Below are positions 28,358 through 36,748 of a stretch of 64,000 bases of DNA, in pieces. Both the position numbers and the translations under genes were made by a program. The DNA comes from Paenibacillus thermotolerans (GTDB taxonomy: Bacteria; Bacillota; Bacilli; Paenibacillales; YIM-B00363): positions 1-64,000 of the forward strand of contig NZ_JAQZSG010000006.1 in the NCBI RefSeq assembly GCF_028745515.1, read 5' to 3'. The stretch's first letter is position 1. Every line of letters starts with the position of its first letter. The notes under the pieces are model-generated. The model saw only the letters and a list, made by a program, of their open reading frames with translations. It was not told the origin of the DNA and ran no database searches.

Positions 28358-29722
28358 TTAAGGCTCGACACCGGTTTCGGGCTTGCCCGGCGCTGTGACG
28401 GGACCGAGCCGGCGATCCAGCATCGTCGCCATCTCGGCGCGCGTCACGAGGCGCTGCGGCGCATAAACGCCTTCTTCGACGCCTCTAATAATGCCTTCGT
28501 CCGCCAGCTTCATGATCGCGTCATACGCCCAGTAATCGGCGGAAACATCGCTGAATTTCAGGACGGATGCGGTTTCGACTTCTCCGGCGCCGGTTTTCAC
28601 TTCGGCTAAGCGGCTCAGTACCGCAGCGACTTCCGCTCTTGTCACCGGCTGGTTCGGCCGAACCGTTCCGTCCGGATAGCCGCGGATAATGCCCGATTCG
28701 ATCGCCGCGGTCATGGAGCCGTAAGACCAGTGGGAGGCCGATAAATCGGAAAAGACAGGCGCCGCAGGGGCAGGCTGCCCGGTTCCGCCGGATCCCGGCT
28801 GTTCCTCGGAATTCGACGGTTCCCCGTACACTTGCTCCGTTACGGACGGGTCGTGTTGCGCTTCGATGCCGATTTCCGGATCCGCAACCGTATCGACGGA
28901 AGCGGGAACGACTTGTTTTTCCAGCCCGAACGCTTTGTCGACAAAGGCGACAAGCTCGGCACGGGTCAATTCCCGATTCGGATAAAACTTTCCGTTATCG
29001 CCCTGAGCGATCCCCAGTTCGTTCAAGCGGAGAATCGAGTCCTTCGCCCAATGCCCCCCGATGTCTTTAAAGATCGGCGGCAAATACGCCAGAATGCCGT
29101 TCGCGATGCCTTGCGCGTACTTATACCGGCCTTCCGACGTAGACAGGAGCTGAACATCCTGCCCGTTCGAAAGAAACGCCGTCTCGACCAGAATGCTGGG
29201 AATATTGCCCATACGCACGACGTAAGCCGAGCTCGGCACAAGTCCGCGGTTCGTATTGGGGACCGCCTCCAGCACGGCGTTCAGCACCAACTGGGCAAGC
29301 TTCCTGCTTTGAGGCGTCAGCTTCTTCATCTCGCTGCTCGCGGGATATTGCGGATTCGGATGGGCGTTGTCATAGTACAGCACCATCGTGCCGCGGATGG
29401 AAGAGGACGGATGCGAGTTGGCATGAATCGATACGAACAGATCGGCTCCCGAGCTTTTTGCGGTTTGCACCCGCTGCTGCAGCGTTAACGTTGTATCTTT
29501 GCTGCGCGTCATGACGACCTCGTACCCTTTTGACTGCAAAATATCTCTCAAATCGTATGCGATCTCCGAATTGGAGGTTTTTTCGTACAGTCCGTTGACG
29601 CCGATCGCTCCCGGATCGGCGCCGCCGTGCCCCGGGTCTATGACGACCTTGGCGGCGTAACCTATGTATGGTGACGAACAGAAGCCGATCATCATGGCTA
29701 AAACTAGTAAAATTCCTCTCAT
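28358..29722 (-). CDS. N-acetylmuramoyl-L-alanine amidase with SLH domains
   Basis: Secreted zinc amidase that cuts the bond between MurNAc and L-Ala in peptidoglycan. Signal peptide at about residues 1-24 (MRGILLVLAMMIGFCSSPYIG); Amidase_3 domain at about 26-215 with zinc ligands in DPGHGG, a Glu in NGLYEKTS, and SIHANSH, and the catalytic Glu in ILVETAFLSN. After it come three S-layer homology domains (about 215-265, 325-375, 385-440), which tether proteins to pyruvylated wall polymers. It is on the opposite strand to everything around it and breaks the Bacillus order (spoIIB-maf). CwlC/CwlD-like in its enzyme half. A spore or vegetative role cannot be told. Confidence 0.93.
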   Translation of the reverse strand: MRGILLVLAMMIGFCSSPYIGYAAKVVIDPGHGGADPGAIGVNGLYEKTSNSEIAYDLRDILQSKGYEVVMTRSKDTTLTLQQRVQTAKSSGADLFVSIHANSHPSSSIRGTMVLYYDNAHPNPQYPASSEMKKLTPQSRKLAQLVLNAVLEAVPNTNRGLVPSSAYVVRMGNIPSILVETAFLSNGQDVQLLSTSEGRYKYAQGIANGILAYLPPIFKDIGGHWAKDSILRLNELGIAQGDNGKFYPNRELTRAELVAFVDKAFGLEKQVVPASVDTVADPEIGIEAQHDPSVTEQVYGEPSNSEEQPGSGGTGQPAPAAPVFSDLSASHWSYGSMTAAIESGIIRGYPDGTVRPNQPVTRAEVAAVLSRLAEVKTGAGEVETASVLKFSDVSADYWAYDAIMKLADEGIIRGVEEGVYAPQRLVTRAEMATMLDRRLGPVTAPGKPETGVEP

Positions 29723-29824
29723 ATTACCCCTCCCGAAATCATTTTACTAGGTGAGGATAGAGAAGTAATCAGGTAAGTTGTACTAATTCGTTGGTGCTTT
29801 CGACAGTTTTCGACTGAAACCCCG

Positions 29825-29854
29825 TTGTACATGTCGAGTAGATTTCTATACAAT
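29825..29854 (+). promoter_or_regulatory. candidate sigma-A promoter of the DUF4321-maf-radC unit
   Basis: TTGTAC, an 18-base spacer, TACAAT, about 80 bases before the start codon. Confidence 0.6.
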
Positions 29855-29932
29855 AGTTGCTAGAAAGTAGTTGGAAAGCGATTGGTCAACGGCGGGCATC
29901 ACCCTCAAGTCGTCAAGCGGGAGATCATAGAA

Positions 29933-30175
29933 ATGAAGAAAAACAATTGGACGCTCGTAATCGTTTTGTTAGCCGGGCTACTGTTAGGCTCGGTGCTGGC
30001 GGAGCTGCTTTCGGGGGCTCCGGCGCTGTCGTTTTTGACGAAATCCGCGGAAATCCGGTGGGAGCCGAAGGCGGATTTGCAGGTGGTGCAGTACGATTTG
30101 AAGTTTGCGGTTAAACTAAATTTGGCCGGTATGATCGGGATGGCGTTAGCTGTCTGGTTGTATCGAAAAATGTAA
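29933..30175 (+). CDS. DUF4321 family small membrane protein
   Basis: An 80-residue protein with two hydrophobic helices (WTLVIVLLAGLLLGSVLAEL and LAGMIGMALAVWLYRKM) joined by a short exposed loop. DUF4321 proteins of this build are common just upstream of maf in Firmicutes. ATG 29933 with GGGAG before it is preferred over starts further upstream. Its function is not known; the steady link with maf, radC and mre genes suggests a role in envelope growth or division, which is inference. Confidence 0.82.
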   Translation: MKKNNWTLVIVLLAGLLLGSVLAELLSGAPALSFLTKSAEIRWEPKADLQVVQYDLKFAVKLNLAGMIGMALAVWLYRKM

Positions 30176-30246
30176 CGCAGTCACGCAATCACGCAATCAC
30201 GCAAGCGTCCTCACAGGAAGGCGAAGGTGCGGAAGGAGGAATTGTG

Positions 30247-30846
30247 ATGGAAGAAAAACCGCTCTTGATATTGGCGTCGTCGTCGCCGAGGCGGCAAGAG
30301 CTGATTCGTTCGCTGGGGCTTCCGGTTCGCATCAGACCGAGCGATGTGGATGAAACGATCGAAGGCGAGCTGGCCCCGGCGGACATCGTAGAGACGCTGG
30401 CGGACCGGAAGGCTTCGGCCGTATATGACGGACTTGTCCGGGAAGGCGAACGCGCCGGCATCGTCGTCGGTTCGGACACGATCGTCGTGCTGGACGGGCA
30501 GGTGCTGGGGAAACCGGTGAACGAGCGGGACGCGGCACGCATGCTTTCCGCGCTGCAAGGCCGGGATCACGAAGTGTACAGCGGCGTTGCGCTGATTGAT
30601 GCGGAAAGCGGGGAAAAGGCGGTTTCGCACCGTGTAACCCGCGTCTGGATGAAGCCGATGGACGAAGAAACGATTCGGAGGTACATAACGACCGGGGAGC
30701 CGAACGATAAAGCGGGGTCGTATGCGATTCAGGGCATCGGGGCCACCCTCGTCGAGCGCATCGAAGGAGATTACTTCAATGTCGTCGGACTGCCGCTGGC
30801 GTTAGTTTCGGACATGCTCAAGGCGTTCGGCGTGCGAATATTGTAA
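30247..30846 (+). CDS. maf: Maf family nucleotide pyrophosphatase
   Basis: Hydrolyses dTTP, UTP and modified pyrimidine nucleotides; named for septum inhibition when overproduced in Bacillus. The N-terminal motif is LASSSPRRQELIRSLG, the catalytic Asp lies in VVGSDTIV, and YAIQGIGATLVERIEGDYFNVVGLPL is the family's C-terminal signature. 199 residues. AAGGAGGAA precedes; ATG 30247 is chosen, though the GTG just before it is also in frame. Same place relative to radC and mreB as in B. subtilis. Confidence 0.96.
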   Translation: MEEKPLLILASSSPRRQELIRSLGLPVRIRPSDVDETIEGELAPADIVETLADRKASAVYDGLVREGERAGIVVGSDTIVVLDGQVLGKPVNERDAARMLSALQGRDHEVYSGVALIDAESGEKAVSHRVTRVWMKPMDEETIRRYITTGEPNDKAGSYAIQGIGATLVERIEGDYFNVVGLPLALVSDMLKAFGVRIL

Positions 30847-30967
30847 CGGGGATTACCGGCTCTGTAGATTAGCGGTAAAGATTTCTCTTATACCCGCTCG
30901 ACCGTTGCCCCCCTTCTTTTGCTCCCTTATAATGGGGAAACACGAACCGAGCGAAAGAGGGGAAATG

Positions 30968-31657
30968 ATGTCTATCAGCAATATCATGCTTCGCGAGCTT
31001 CCGGCCGAAGACCGGCCCAGGGAGCGGATGGCCGCGCACGGAGCGGGGAGCGTCAGCAACAGCGAGCTGCTTGCGATTTTGCTTCGGACCGGCACGCGCA
31101 ACGAGCCGGCGACCGCACTCGCCGCCCGGGTGTTGAAGGAGTGCGGCGGTTTGCGGGGGCTGGTCGATATGAGCGTGGACCAGCTTCGGCAAATGCGCGG
31201 AATCGGAACGGCCAAAGCGCTGCAAATCCACGCCGCGCTCGAGCTGGGGCGGCGGCTGGCACGGTCGGTGCAGGAGGAGACGCCGGCGATCCGTTCGCCG
31301 CAAGACGTCGCCAGGCTTGTGACGGAGGAGCTTCGCTATTTGAAGCAGGAACATTTCGTCTGTTTGTTTCTGAATACGAAGAATCATGTCATCGGCAAAG
31401 AGACGCTGTCGGTCGGCAGCTTGAATTCGGCGATCGTTCATCCTCGCGAGCTGTTCCGGGCGGCCATCAAGCGCAGCGCGGCGGCCGTCATTTGCGTACA
31501 TAACCATCCGAGCGGCGACCCGACGCCGAGCAAGGAAGACATCGAGCTGACGAACCGGCTCTCCGAAGCCGGAAGCATTATCGGCATCGATGTGCTCGAT
31601 CATGTGGTCATCGGCGATAACCGCTATGTAAGCTTGAAGGAGCAGGGGCATTTGTAG
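30968..31657 (+). CDS. radC: RadC/YsxA JAB-domain protein
   Basis: A helix-hairpin-helix part (RGIGTAKALQIHAALELGRR) followed by a JAMM/MPN+ metalloprotease-like domain with HNHPSGDPTPSKED, including both His and the Asp of the metal site. 229 residues. The name RadC is historical; a direct repair role has been disproved in E. coli and the substrate remains unknown. ATG 30968 has AGAGGGG five bases upstream. It ends the maf unit; a long repeat-filled gap follows. Confidence 0.94.
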   Translation: MSISNIMLRELPAEDRPRERMAAHGAGSVSNSELLAILLRTGTRNEPATALAARVLKECGGLRGLVDMSVDQLRQMRGIGTAKALQIHAALELGRRLARSVQEETPAIRSPQDVARLVTEELRYLKQEHFVCLFLNTKNHVIGKETLSVGSLNSAIVHPRELFRAAIKRSAAAVICVHNHPSGDPTPSKEDIELTNRLSEAGSIIGIDVLDHVVIGDNRYVSLKEQGHL

Positions 31658-31687
31658 TCGTTGTAGCTACGCGCGTCGCGTTGCGCG

Positions 31688-31915
31688 GTTAGCGCCGCAT
31701 TTTGGTGCTAAGTCGATCATGCGGCGGTTGTGCGGCGGGTTAGCGCCACATTTTGGTGCTAAGTGGATCATGCGGCGGTCAAATGGCGGGGTTGAGTAAC
31801 ACATTTTGGAGCTAAGTCGATCGTGCGGCGGTCGGACGGCGATGTTAGCACCACATTTTGGTGCTAAGTCGATCGTACGGTGGTCAAGTGGCAGTGTTAG
31901 TAACACATTTATACG
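31688..31915. repeat. imperfect tandem repeats with TTAGCACCA/TGGTGCTAA hairpin (block 1)
   Basis: Four units of about 41 bases at 31688-31728, 31739-31779, 31791-31832 and 31844-31884, spaced 51-53 bases, plus a partial fifth. Each reads GTTAGCRCCACATTTTGGTGCTAAGTCGATC..GCGGCGGT. The best copy holds a perfect 9-bp inverted repeat, TTAGCACCA and TGGTGCTAA, around CATTT. Confidence 0.85.
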
Positions 31916-32054
31916 AATATGTGGTTTAAGTGTGGGTTAGGCACGGATACGTTTTCGGCGTAATAAGACCCTCTTCCTCAAAAATATTGGTGCTGACTCC
32001 GGCTGGGCAGGCTGCCCACGGGGCGTCCCCGTTATCCGGTTTGCGCCGCCGAAG

Positions 32055-32244
32055 TTAACGGAACGAAATGTCCGCTAAAAACCGCCTCACCCCTGAAAGC
32101 TGCGAATTAACGGAACAAGTTGTCCGCTAATCGCCCCAAAACCGCCAATTACCGGCGATTCAAGCAAATTAACGGACATCCGGTTCCGCTAATCAGCCCT
32201 TTTACCCGGTTTCGACAAAATTAGCGGACATCCGGTTCCGTTAG
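32055..32244. repeat. four 24-base palindromic elements, two in each orientation
   Basis: 32055-32078 and 32107-32130 read TTAACGGAAC-N4-TGTCCGCTAA. 32169-32192 and 32221-32244 read as its reverse complement (TTARCGGACA-N4-GTTCCGYTAR). Each element is itself an inverted repeat (TTARCGGA and TCCGYTAA), and the pair of pairs could form one large cruciform. Confidence 0.85.
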
Positions 32245-32360
32245 CGCCAAAGCGATTTGGTGCTAAGTCGATCATGCGGCGGTCAAGTGGCGGAGTTAGT
32301 ACCACATTTTGGTGCTAAGTCGATCGTGCGGCGGTCGGATGGTGGGGTTAGCACTGAGAA
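32240..32360. repeat. TTAGCACCA/TGGTGCTAA-type repeats (block 2)
   Basis: Two more units of the family at 32240-32283 and 32295-32335, and a partial third starting near 32351. They abut the 24-base elements, the first one starting inside the last of them. Confidence 0.8.
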
Positions 32361-32511
32361 TAGCGAAGTTTTACCGCACTATTTTAAGATTTCGCCAGCA
32401 AACCGATAAAATAGTGAAGTTTCACTTTCTTATTTATCTGTTTCACCCGTGGCTATGGACCCGGAGTAAACCTCGATCGACCAAACCGTAATAGAACGCA
32501 AAAAACCGCAC

Positions 32512-32580
32512 AAAAAAGCCGTTCTTCCTTCGATGTAAGGAAGGTTTCCATGAAAGATTAGCCAAACGGCGTTTTTGGTT
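32512..32580 (+). terminator. probable terminator-like hairpin before mreB
   Basis: GCCGTT pairs with AACGGC across a region that itself holds CTTCCTT / AAGGAAG, and two T runs follow (GTTTTTGGTTTTT). It would stop read-through from radC, or be a conditional stop; the mreB promoter is just after it. Confidence 0.55.
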
Positions 32581-32599
32581 TTTAACTTCCTGTCTCTAA

Positions 32600-32608
32600 T
32601 GTTATAAT
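32600..32608 (+). promoter_or_regulatory. candidate extended -10 promoter of mreB
   Basis: TG-T-TATAAT about 70 bases before the start codon. No good -35 is seen, as is usual for extended -10 promoters. Confidence 0.5.
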
Positions 32609-32677
32609 AAATAAGCTTGTCCCAATTTACTAACAATAATGAAAACGATCGTTTTTGACATAGAAGGGAGTTTTTTT

Positions 32678-33715
32678 ATGTTCGGCGGTTTGAGCACAAG
32701 AGACCTCGGCATCGACCTTGGTACCGCGAATACGCTTGTATACGTAAAAGGCAAAGGAATAGCCGTCAGAGAGCCGTCCGTGGTCGCTCTGCGCACCGAT
32801 ACGAAAACAATAGAAGCGGTTGGAGAACAGGCCAAGAGAATGATCGGAAGAACCCCCGGGAACATTCGCGCCGTTCGGCCGATGAAGGACGGGGTCATTG
32901 CGGATTTCGACACGACGGCGACGATGATCAAATATTTCATCAAGCAGGCGCAAAAGCAGCGCTCCTTGTTCCCGAAGCATCCGTACGTAATGGTATGCGT
33001 TCCGTCAGGCATCACCGCCGTAGAAAAGCGCGCGGTCGAGGATGCGACGCGCCAAGCGGGTGCGAAGGATGCGTATACGATCGAAGAGCCGTTCGCTGCA
33101 GCCATCGGTGCGAATTTGCCCGTATGGGAGCCGACCGGCAGCATGGTCGTCGACATCGGCGGCGGAACGACGGAAGTAGCCGTCATTTCGCTTGGAGGGA
33201 TCGTTACGAGCCGCTCGATTCGAGTGGCAGGCGACGAGATGGACGACGCAATCATTCAATATATTAAGCGGAACTATAATTTAATGATCGGCGAACGAAC
33301 CGCAGAACAGCTGAAGATGGATATCGGTTCGGCCATTCCTTCGGAAACGAAGCAAGGCGTCGAAATTCGCGGCCGCGATCTCGTATCGGGCTTGCCTAAG
33401 ACGATTACCGTCTCCGCTGACGAAGTGACCGAAGCGCTTGCGGATACGGTAAACGCCATTGTCGACGCCGTGAAAGTAACGCTTGAGAAGTGCCCGCCCG
33501 AGCTGTCGGCGGATATTATGGACCGCGGCATCGTATTGACCGGAGGCGGAGCGCTGCTTCGCAACTTGGATAAGCTGCTGTCCAGAGAGACGGGAATGCC
33601 TGTCGTCGTAGCGGAAAATCCGCTGGATTGCGTAGCGATCGGCACGGGCAAGGCACTGGAAAATATTCATTTGTTTAAAACAAAAGGCGGTCCTGCCAGC
33701 CGTGCGAGCCGGTAG
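32678..33715 (+). CDS. mreB: rod-shape protein MreB
   Basis: Actin-like ATPase that forms membrane-bound filaments and guides lateral wall synthesis. Family signs: [49 protein letters not shown]. 345 residues is normal. The start is ATG 32678, with AGAAGGGAG seven bases upstream; an earlier in-frame ATG at 32639 has no ribosome site. mreC and mreD follow directly, so this opens the shape and division operon. Confidence 0.97.
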   Translation: MFGGLSTRDLGIDLGTANTLVYVKGKGIAVREPSVVALRTDTKTIEAVGEQAKRMIGRTPGNIRAVRPMKDGVIADFDTTATMIKYFIKQAQKQRSLFPKHPYVMVCVPSGITAVEKRAVEDATRQAGAKDAYTIEEPFAAAIGANLPVWEPTGSMVVDIGGGTTEVAVISLGGIVTSRSIRVAGDEMDDAIIQYIKRNYNLMIGERTAEQLKMDIGSAIPSETKQGVEIRGRDLVSGLPKTITVSADEVTEALADTVNAIVDAVKVTLEKCPPELSADIMDRGIVLTGGGALLRNLDKLLSRETGMPVVVAENPLDCVAIGTGKALENIHLFKTKGGPASRASR

Positions 33716-33766
33716 GAGCTTTGGTCCAGCGCTTCATCGCGCCGCGGTGAGAGGGTGAAAGTTTAG

Positions 33767-34627
33767 ATGTTCAAGCTTATGGGGAATAAAAGGCTGTTCA
33801 TTTTGCTGGCTGCCATTATCGTTTTTATCGCTTTGATGGGTTTTACGCTCGGAGGCCGAGGCCAATTGAGCTGGCCAGAGAAATTCGTCAGCGATACCGT
33901 CTCGTTCGTGCAAGGCCTCTTCTATAAACCGGCGCAATCCGTGGCCGGTTTTTTTGAGGATGCCCGCAGGCTCAAGATGATTTACGAGGAGAACGAGGCG
34001 CTTCGCGCCACGCTTGCGCAGTATGCGCGGGATACGGCGCGGCTGAACGACCTGGAGGCGCAGAACGAACGCTTGAAGGAAGGGCTTCAGTTTACGGAGC
34101 GCCAGAAGAACGCCAATAACTATCGCTACCATATTGCGGAGGTCATTTCCGTCAGCCCCGATCCGTACAACAAAGTCGTGAAAGTCAACCTCGGAGAGAA
34201 GGACGGAATCAAGCCAGATATGGCCGTTGTAACGGTGGACGGCTTGATCGGGCGGATCGTCTCTACGACGCCTTTCAGCTCCAACGTTCAATTAATAACC
34301 GACATGAACGGAACGGAGAGCGGAGCTAAGGCGATTTCCGCCACGGTGAAAAACTTGGAGACCGAATCTTTCGGCATCATTGAGCGATATGACCGGGAAC
34401 AAGGCTACCTCGTCATGACCAAAATCGACCAGACCGACAAGCTCAAGAAAGGCGACACCGTCATCACCTCGGGGCTCGGAGAGCTGTTTCCCGCAGGGCT
34501 TGTAATCGGCACGGTGGAGTCGCGACAGGTCGGGGAATTCGGATTAACCCACACGGCAATGGTGAAGCCCGCGGCCAAGTTTGCGAAGCTGCGCGAGGTA
34601 TTTATCGTTGAAGTGCCGGGGCTTTGA
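33767..34627 (+). CDS. mreC: rod-shape protein MreC
   Basis: Membrane-anchored scaffold of the elongation complex. One N-terminal membrane helix (residues 7-27), a coiled coil (about 65-105, LKMIYEENEALRATLAQYAR onward) and the beta-rich MreC core with KGDTVITSGLGELFPAGLVIG. 286 residues, typical. GAGAGGGTGAA precedes the ATG. The stop overlaps the possible TTG start of mreD. Confidence 0.95.
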   Translation: MFKLMGNKRLFILLAAIIVFIALMGFTLGGRGQLSWPEKFVSDTVSFVQGLFYKPAQSVAGFFEDARRLKMIYEENEALRATLAQYARDTARLNDLEAQNERLKEGLQFTERQKNANNYRYHIAEVISVSPDPYNKVVKVNLGEKDGIKPDMAVVTVDGLIGRIVSTTPFSSNVQLITDMNGTESGAKAISATVKNLETESFGIIERYDREQGYLVMTKIDQTDKLKKGDTVITSGLGELFPAGLVIGTVESRQVGEFGLTHTAMVKPAAKFAKLREVFIVEVPGL

Positions 34628-34638
34628 CGGGTGACGGT

Positions 34639-35172
34639 ATGATTAGCAAATGGACCGGCGTAATTGTAGTGCTGCTGCTGTTTTTCGTTGTGGAATCGTC
34701 GCTGTTTCCATGGATTATTCCCGTGGAATGGCGGACCGATATTCAGCTATATCCCAAATTGATGCTTGTCGGCATTATTTATGTCGGCATCCTTACAAAC
34801 AGGCATGCGGGGGCCGTCCTCGGGGTCGCTTTCGGTTTGATGCAGGACGTGCTTTTTTACGGGCATATGCTCGGCGTGAACGCCTTTACGTTTGCGCTTG
34901 CCGCTTATGCGGCGGGACTGCTGCTTCGCAGCGTTCCGCACAATTTGTTTTCGATCTTTATGGCGCAAATTTCCGCGCTGCTATTATATGAGCTGTCTTT
35001 ATACGGTTTGTATCGGTTGTTCAGCGTTACCGATTTGGATTTTTCATGGGCGTTTTTAAAGGGAATGCTTCCGAGCTTGCTGGTAGGACTCCTCTTTGCC
35101 CTAATCCTGTATATTCCGGCTCGCAAATGGCTCGAACCGCCCAAGAGAGCCCGGGAATCCGAAGAAAATTGA
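34639..35172 (+). CDS. mreD: rod-shape protein MreD
   Basis: A 177-residue integral membrane protein with about five helices; LPSLLVGLLFALILYIP is near the end. It partners MreC in the elongation complex. ATG 34639 has GGGTGA upstream; a TTG at 34624 overlapping the mreC stop is an alternative start. Identification rests on hydrophobic profile and place, because MreD sequences are poorly conserved. Confidence 0.9.
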   Translation: MISKWTGVIVVLLLFFVVESSLFPWIIPVEWRTDIQLYPKLMLVGIIYVGILTNRHAGAVLGVAFGLMQDVLFYGHMLGVNAFTFALAAYAAGLLLRSVPHNLFSIFMAQISALLLYELSLYGLYRLFSVTDLDFSWAFLKGMLPSLLVGLLFALILYIPARKWLEPPKRARESEEN

Positions 35173-35259
35173 CCCTTGAATTTTTAGGAGCCAAGCAGGA
35201 TTTTAGCGCAAGCAAGCCGAATGGTTAGGCTTAAGCGGGGAGGAGACGTTTCGACACAT

Positions 35260-35940
35260 ATGTCTACGACAAAATCGCTTGTGACAATCAAAGGAATTAA
35301 AGAAGGCCTCCTCTTTGTGCTTGACGATCTCGCTCCTTTGGATGAGGTGCTCGGCGATCTGCAGCATAAATTGGAGCATACGCATAGTCATTTCTTACAC
35401 GGACCGCTCGTTCATATTTACGTAAAGACCGGCAGACGGCCCTTATCCGATGACGTGGAGATCAGCATTCGGCAAGGCTTTTCGCAGAGAGGAAACCTGC
35501 TTGTACAATCCATCACCGGGGATCCGGAAGCCGGCTCGAAAGCGGGCGAGCAAGCCGCCCTTCAATTTCCTGCTGTCAAAACGATCGCCGGTATCGTAAG
35601 ATCGGGACAGACGCTGCAACAGGACGGCGATGTGCTCCTGCTCGGGGACGTTAACCCGGGCGGAACCGTTATTTCTGCCGGGAACATATTTATTCTCGGC
35701 TCTTTGCGCGGAATGGCGCATGCGGGCGCGAACGGAGACGAAGAAGCGGTGATCGCCGCCTCCCATCTGAGGCCGACTCAGCTGCGTATCGCCGGTGTCG
35801 TTTCCCGTCCTCCGGACGAATGGGGTTTTCAAGAAGCGTTCATGGAATTCGCTTATCTGCGCGAAGGCGTAATGGAAATAGAAAAGATGCACCATTTATT
35901 TCGTATGAAACCGCACTTGGCAGAACGTAAAGGAGAGTGA
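35260..35940 (+). CDS. minC: septum site-determining protein MinC
   Basis: Inhibits FtsZ assembly away from midcell. The N-terminal FtsZ-binding domain begins VTIKGIKEGLLFVLDD and the C-terminal beta-helix carries GIVRSGQTLQQDGDVLLLGDVNPGGTV and GSLRGMAHAGANGD, a typical MinC core. The start is uncertain: ATG 35260 aligns with Bacillus MinC; ATG 35221 adds 13 residues without a ribosome site. The GGGGAGGAG at 35236 is rather far from 35260. minD follows after six bases. Confidence 0.95.
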   Translation: MSTTKSLVTIKGIKEGLLFVLDDLAPLDEVLGDLQHKLEHTHSHFLHGPLVHIYVKTGRRPLSDDVEISIRQGFSQRGNLLVQSITGDPEAGSKAGEQAALQFPAVKTIAGIVRSGQTLQQDGDVLLLGDVNPGGTVISAGNIFILGSLRGMAHAGANGDEEAVIAASHLRPTQLRIAGVVSRPPDEWGFQEAFMEFAYLREGVMEIEKMHHLFRMKPHLAERKGE

Positions 35941-35946
35941 GCGAGA

Positions 35947-36738
35947 ATGGGAGAGGCGATCGTTGTCACTTCGGGTAAAGGCGGAGTCGGCAAGACGACG
36001 ACTTCGGCGAATGTCGGTACGGCACTGGCATTGTTGGGCAAAAAGGTAGTCATGGTAGATACGGATATCGGTCTAAGAAATTTGGATGTCGTCATGGGAC
36101 TCGAAAACCGCATCATCTATGATCTTGTTGATGCAGTGGAAGGCCGCTGCCGTTTGCCGCAAGCGCTCATCAAGGATAAGCGGTTCGAAGAGCTGTATTT
36201 GCTGCCTGCGGCCCAAACGAAGGATAAGCACGCGGTGTCTCCCGAACAGATCAGGGACATCGTCCATGAGCTGAAGAAGGATCACGATTTCGTCATCATC
36301 GACTGCCCCGCCGGAATCGAGCAGGGTTTTAAGAATGCGGTAGCGGGCGCCGACAAGGCGATTGTCGTGACGACGCCGGAGAAGTCCGCGGTTCGCGATG
36401 CGGACCGAATCATCGGCTTGCTGGAGAAGGAAGACGTCGATTCGCCGAAGCTGATCATCAACCGCATTCGTCCGGGCATGATGAAACGCGGGGACATGCT
36501 GGATATCGACGAGATTTGCGCCGTTCTAGCCGTCGATCTGCTCGGTCTTGTGCCGGACGATGAGCACGTCATCAAAGCGGCCAATAACGGGGAACCGACC
36601 GTTATGAACCCGAATTCGCGCGCCGCGATCGCATACCGCAATGTGGCCCGCCGCATTTTGGGCGATACGGTGCCGCTCATGCCGCTGGAAGAGAAGGCCG
36701 GCATGTTTGCGAAGCTGAAAAAATTTTTCGCGGGATAA
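35947..36738 (+). CDS. minD: septum site-determining ATPase MinD
   Basis: ParA-like ATPase that brings MinC to the membrane. Deviant Walker A GKGGVGKTT at residues 10-18, Asp-rich MVDTDIGLRNLD, and a C-terminal amphipathic helix (AGMFAKLKKFFAG) that binds lipid. 263 residues. AAAGGAGAGTGAG precedes. No minE is present, as expected for Firmicutes that use DivIVA/MinJ. Confidence 0.97.
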   Translation: MGEAIVVTSGKGGVGKTTTSANVGTALALLGKKVVMVDTDIGLRNLDVVMGLENRIIYDLVDAVEGRCRLPQALIKDKRFEELYLLPAAQTKDKHAVSPEQIRDIVHELKKDHDFVIIDCPAGIEQGFKNAVAGADKAIVVTTPEKSAVRDADRIIGLLEKEDVDSPKLIINRIRPGMMKRGDMLDIDEICAVLAVDLLGLVPDDEHVIKAANNGEPTVMNPNSRAAIAYRNVARRILGDTVPLMPLEEKAGMFAKLKKFFAG

Positions 36739-36748
36739 CCGGTAAAAG

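Larger units (their letters stand above)
31658..32677. other. 1-kb intergenic region between radC and mreB
   Basis: No believable gene. It contains two blocks of a roughly 41-base palindromic unit, four copies of a 24-base palindromic element, a hairpin ending in T runs, and the mreB promoter; each is listed separately. An antisense frame through the first block gives a peptide repeating IDLAPKCGAN, which just mirrors the DNA repeat. Confidence 0.8.

Noticed and set aside
31667-31906. Minus-strand frame with repeated IDLAPKCGAN
   Set aside because: It copies the DNA repeat period and has no ribosome site; more likely non-coding.
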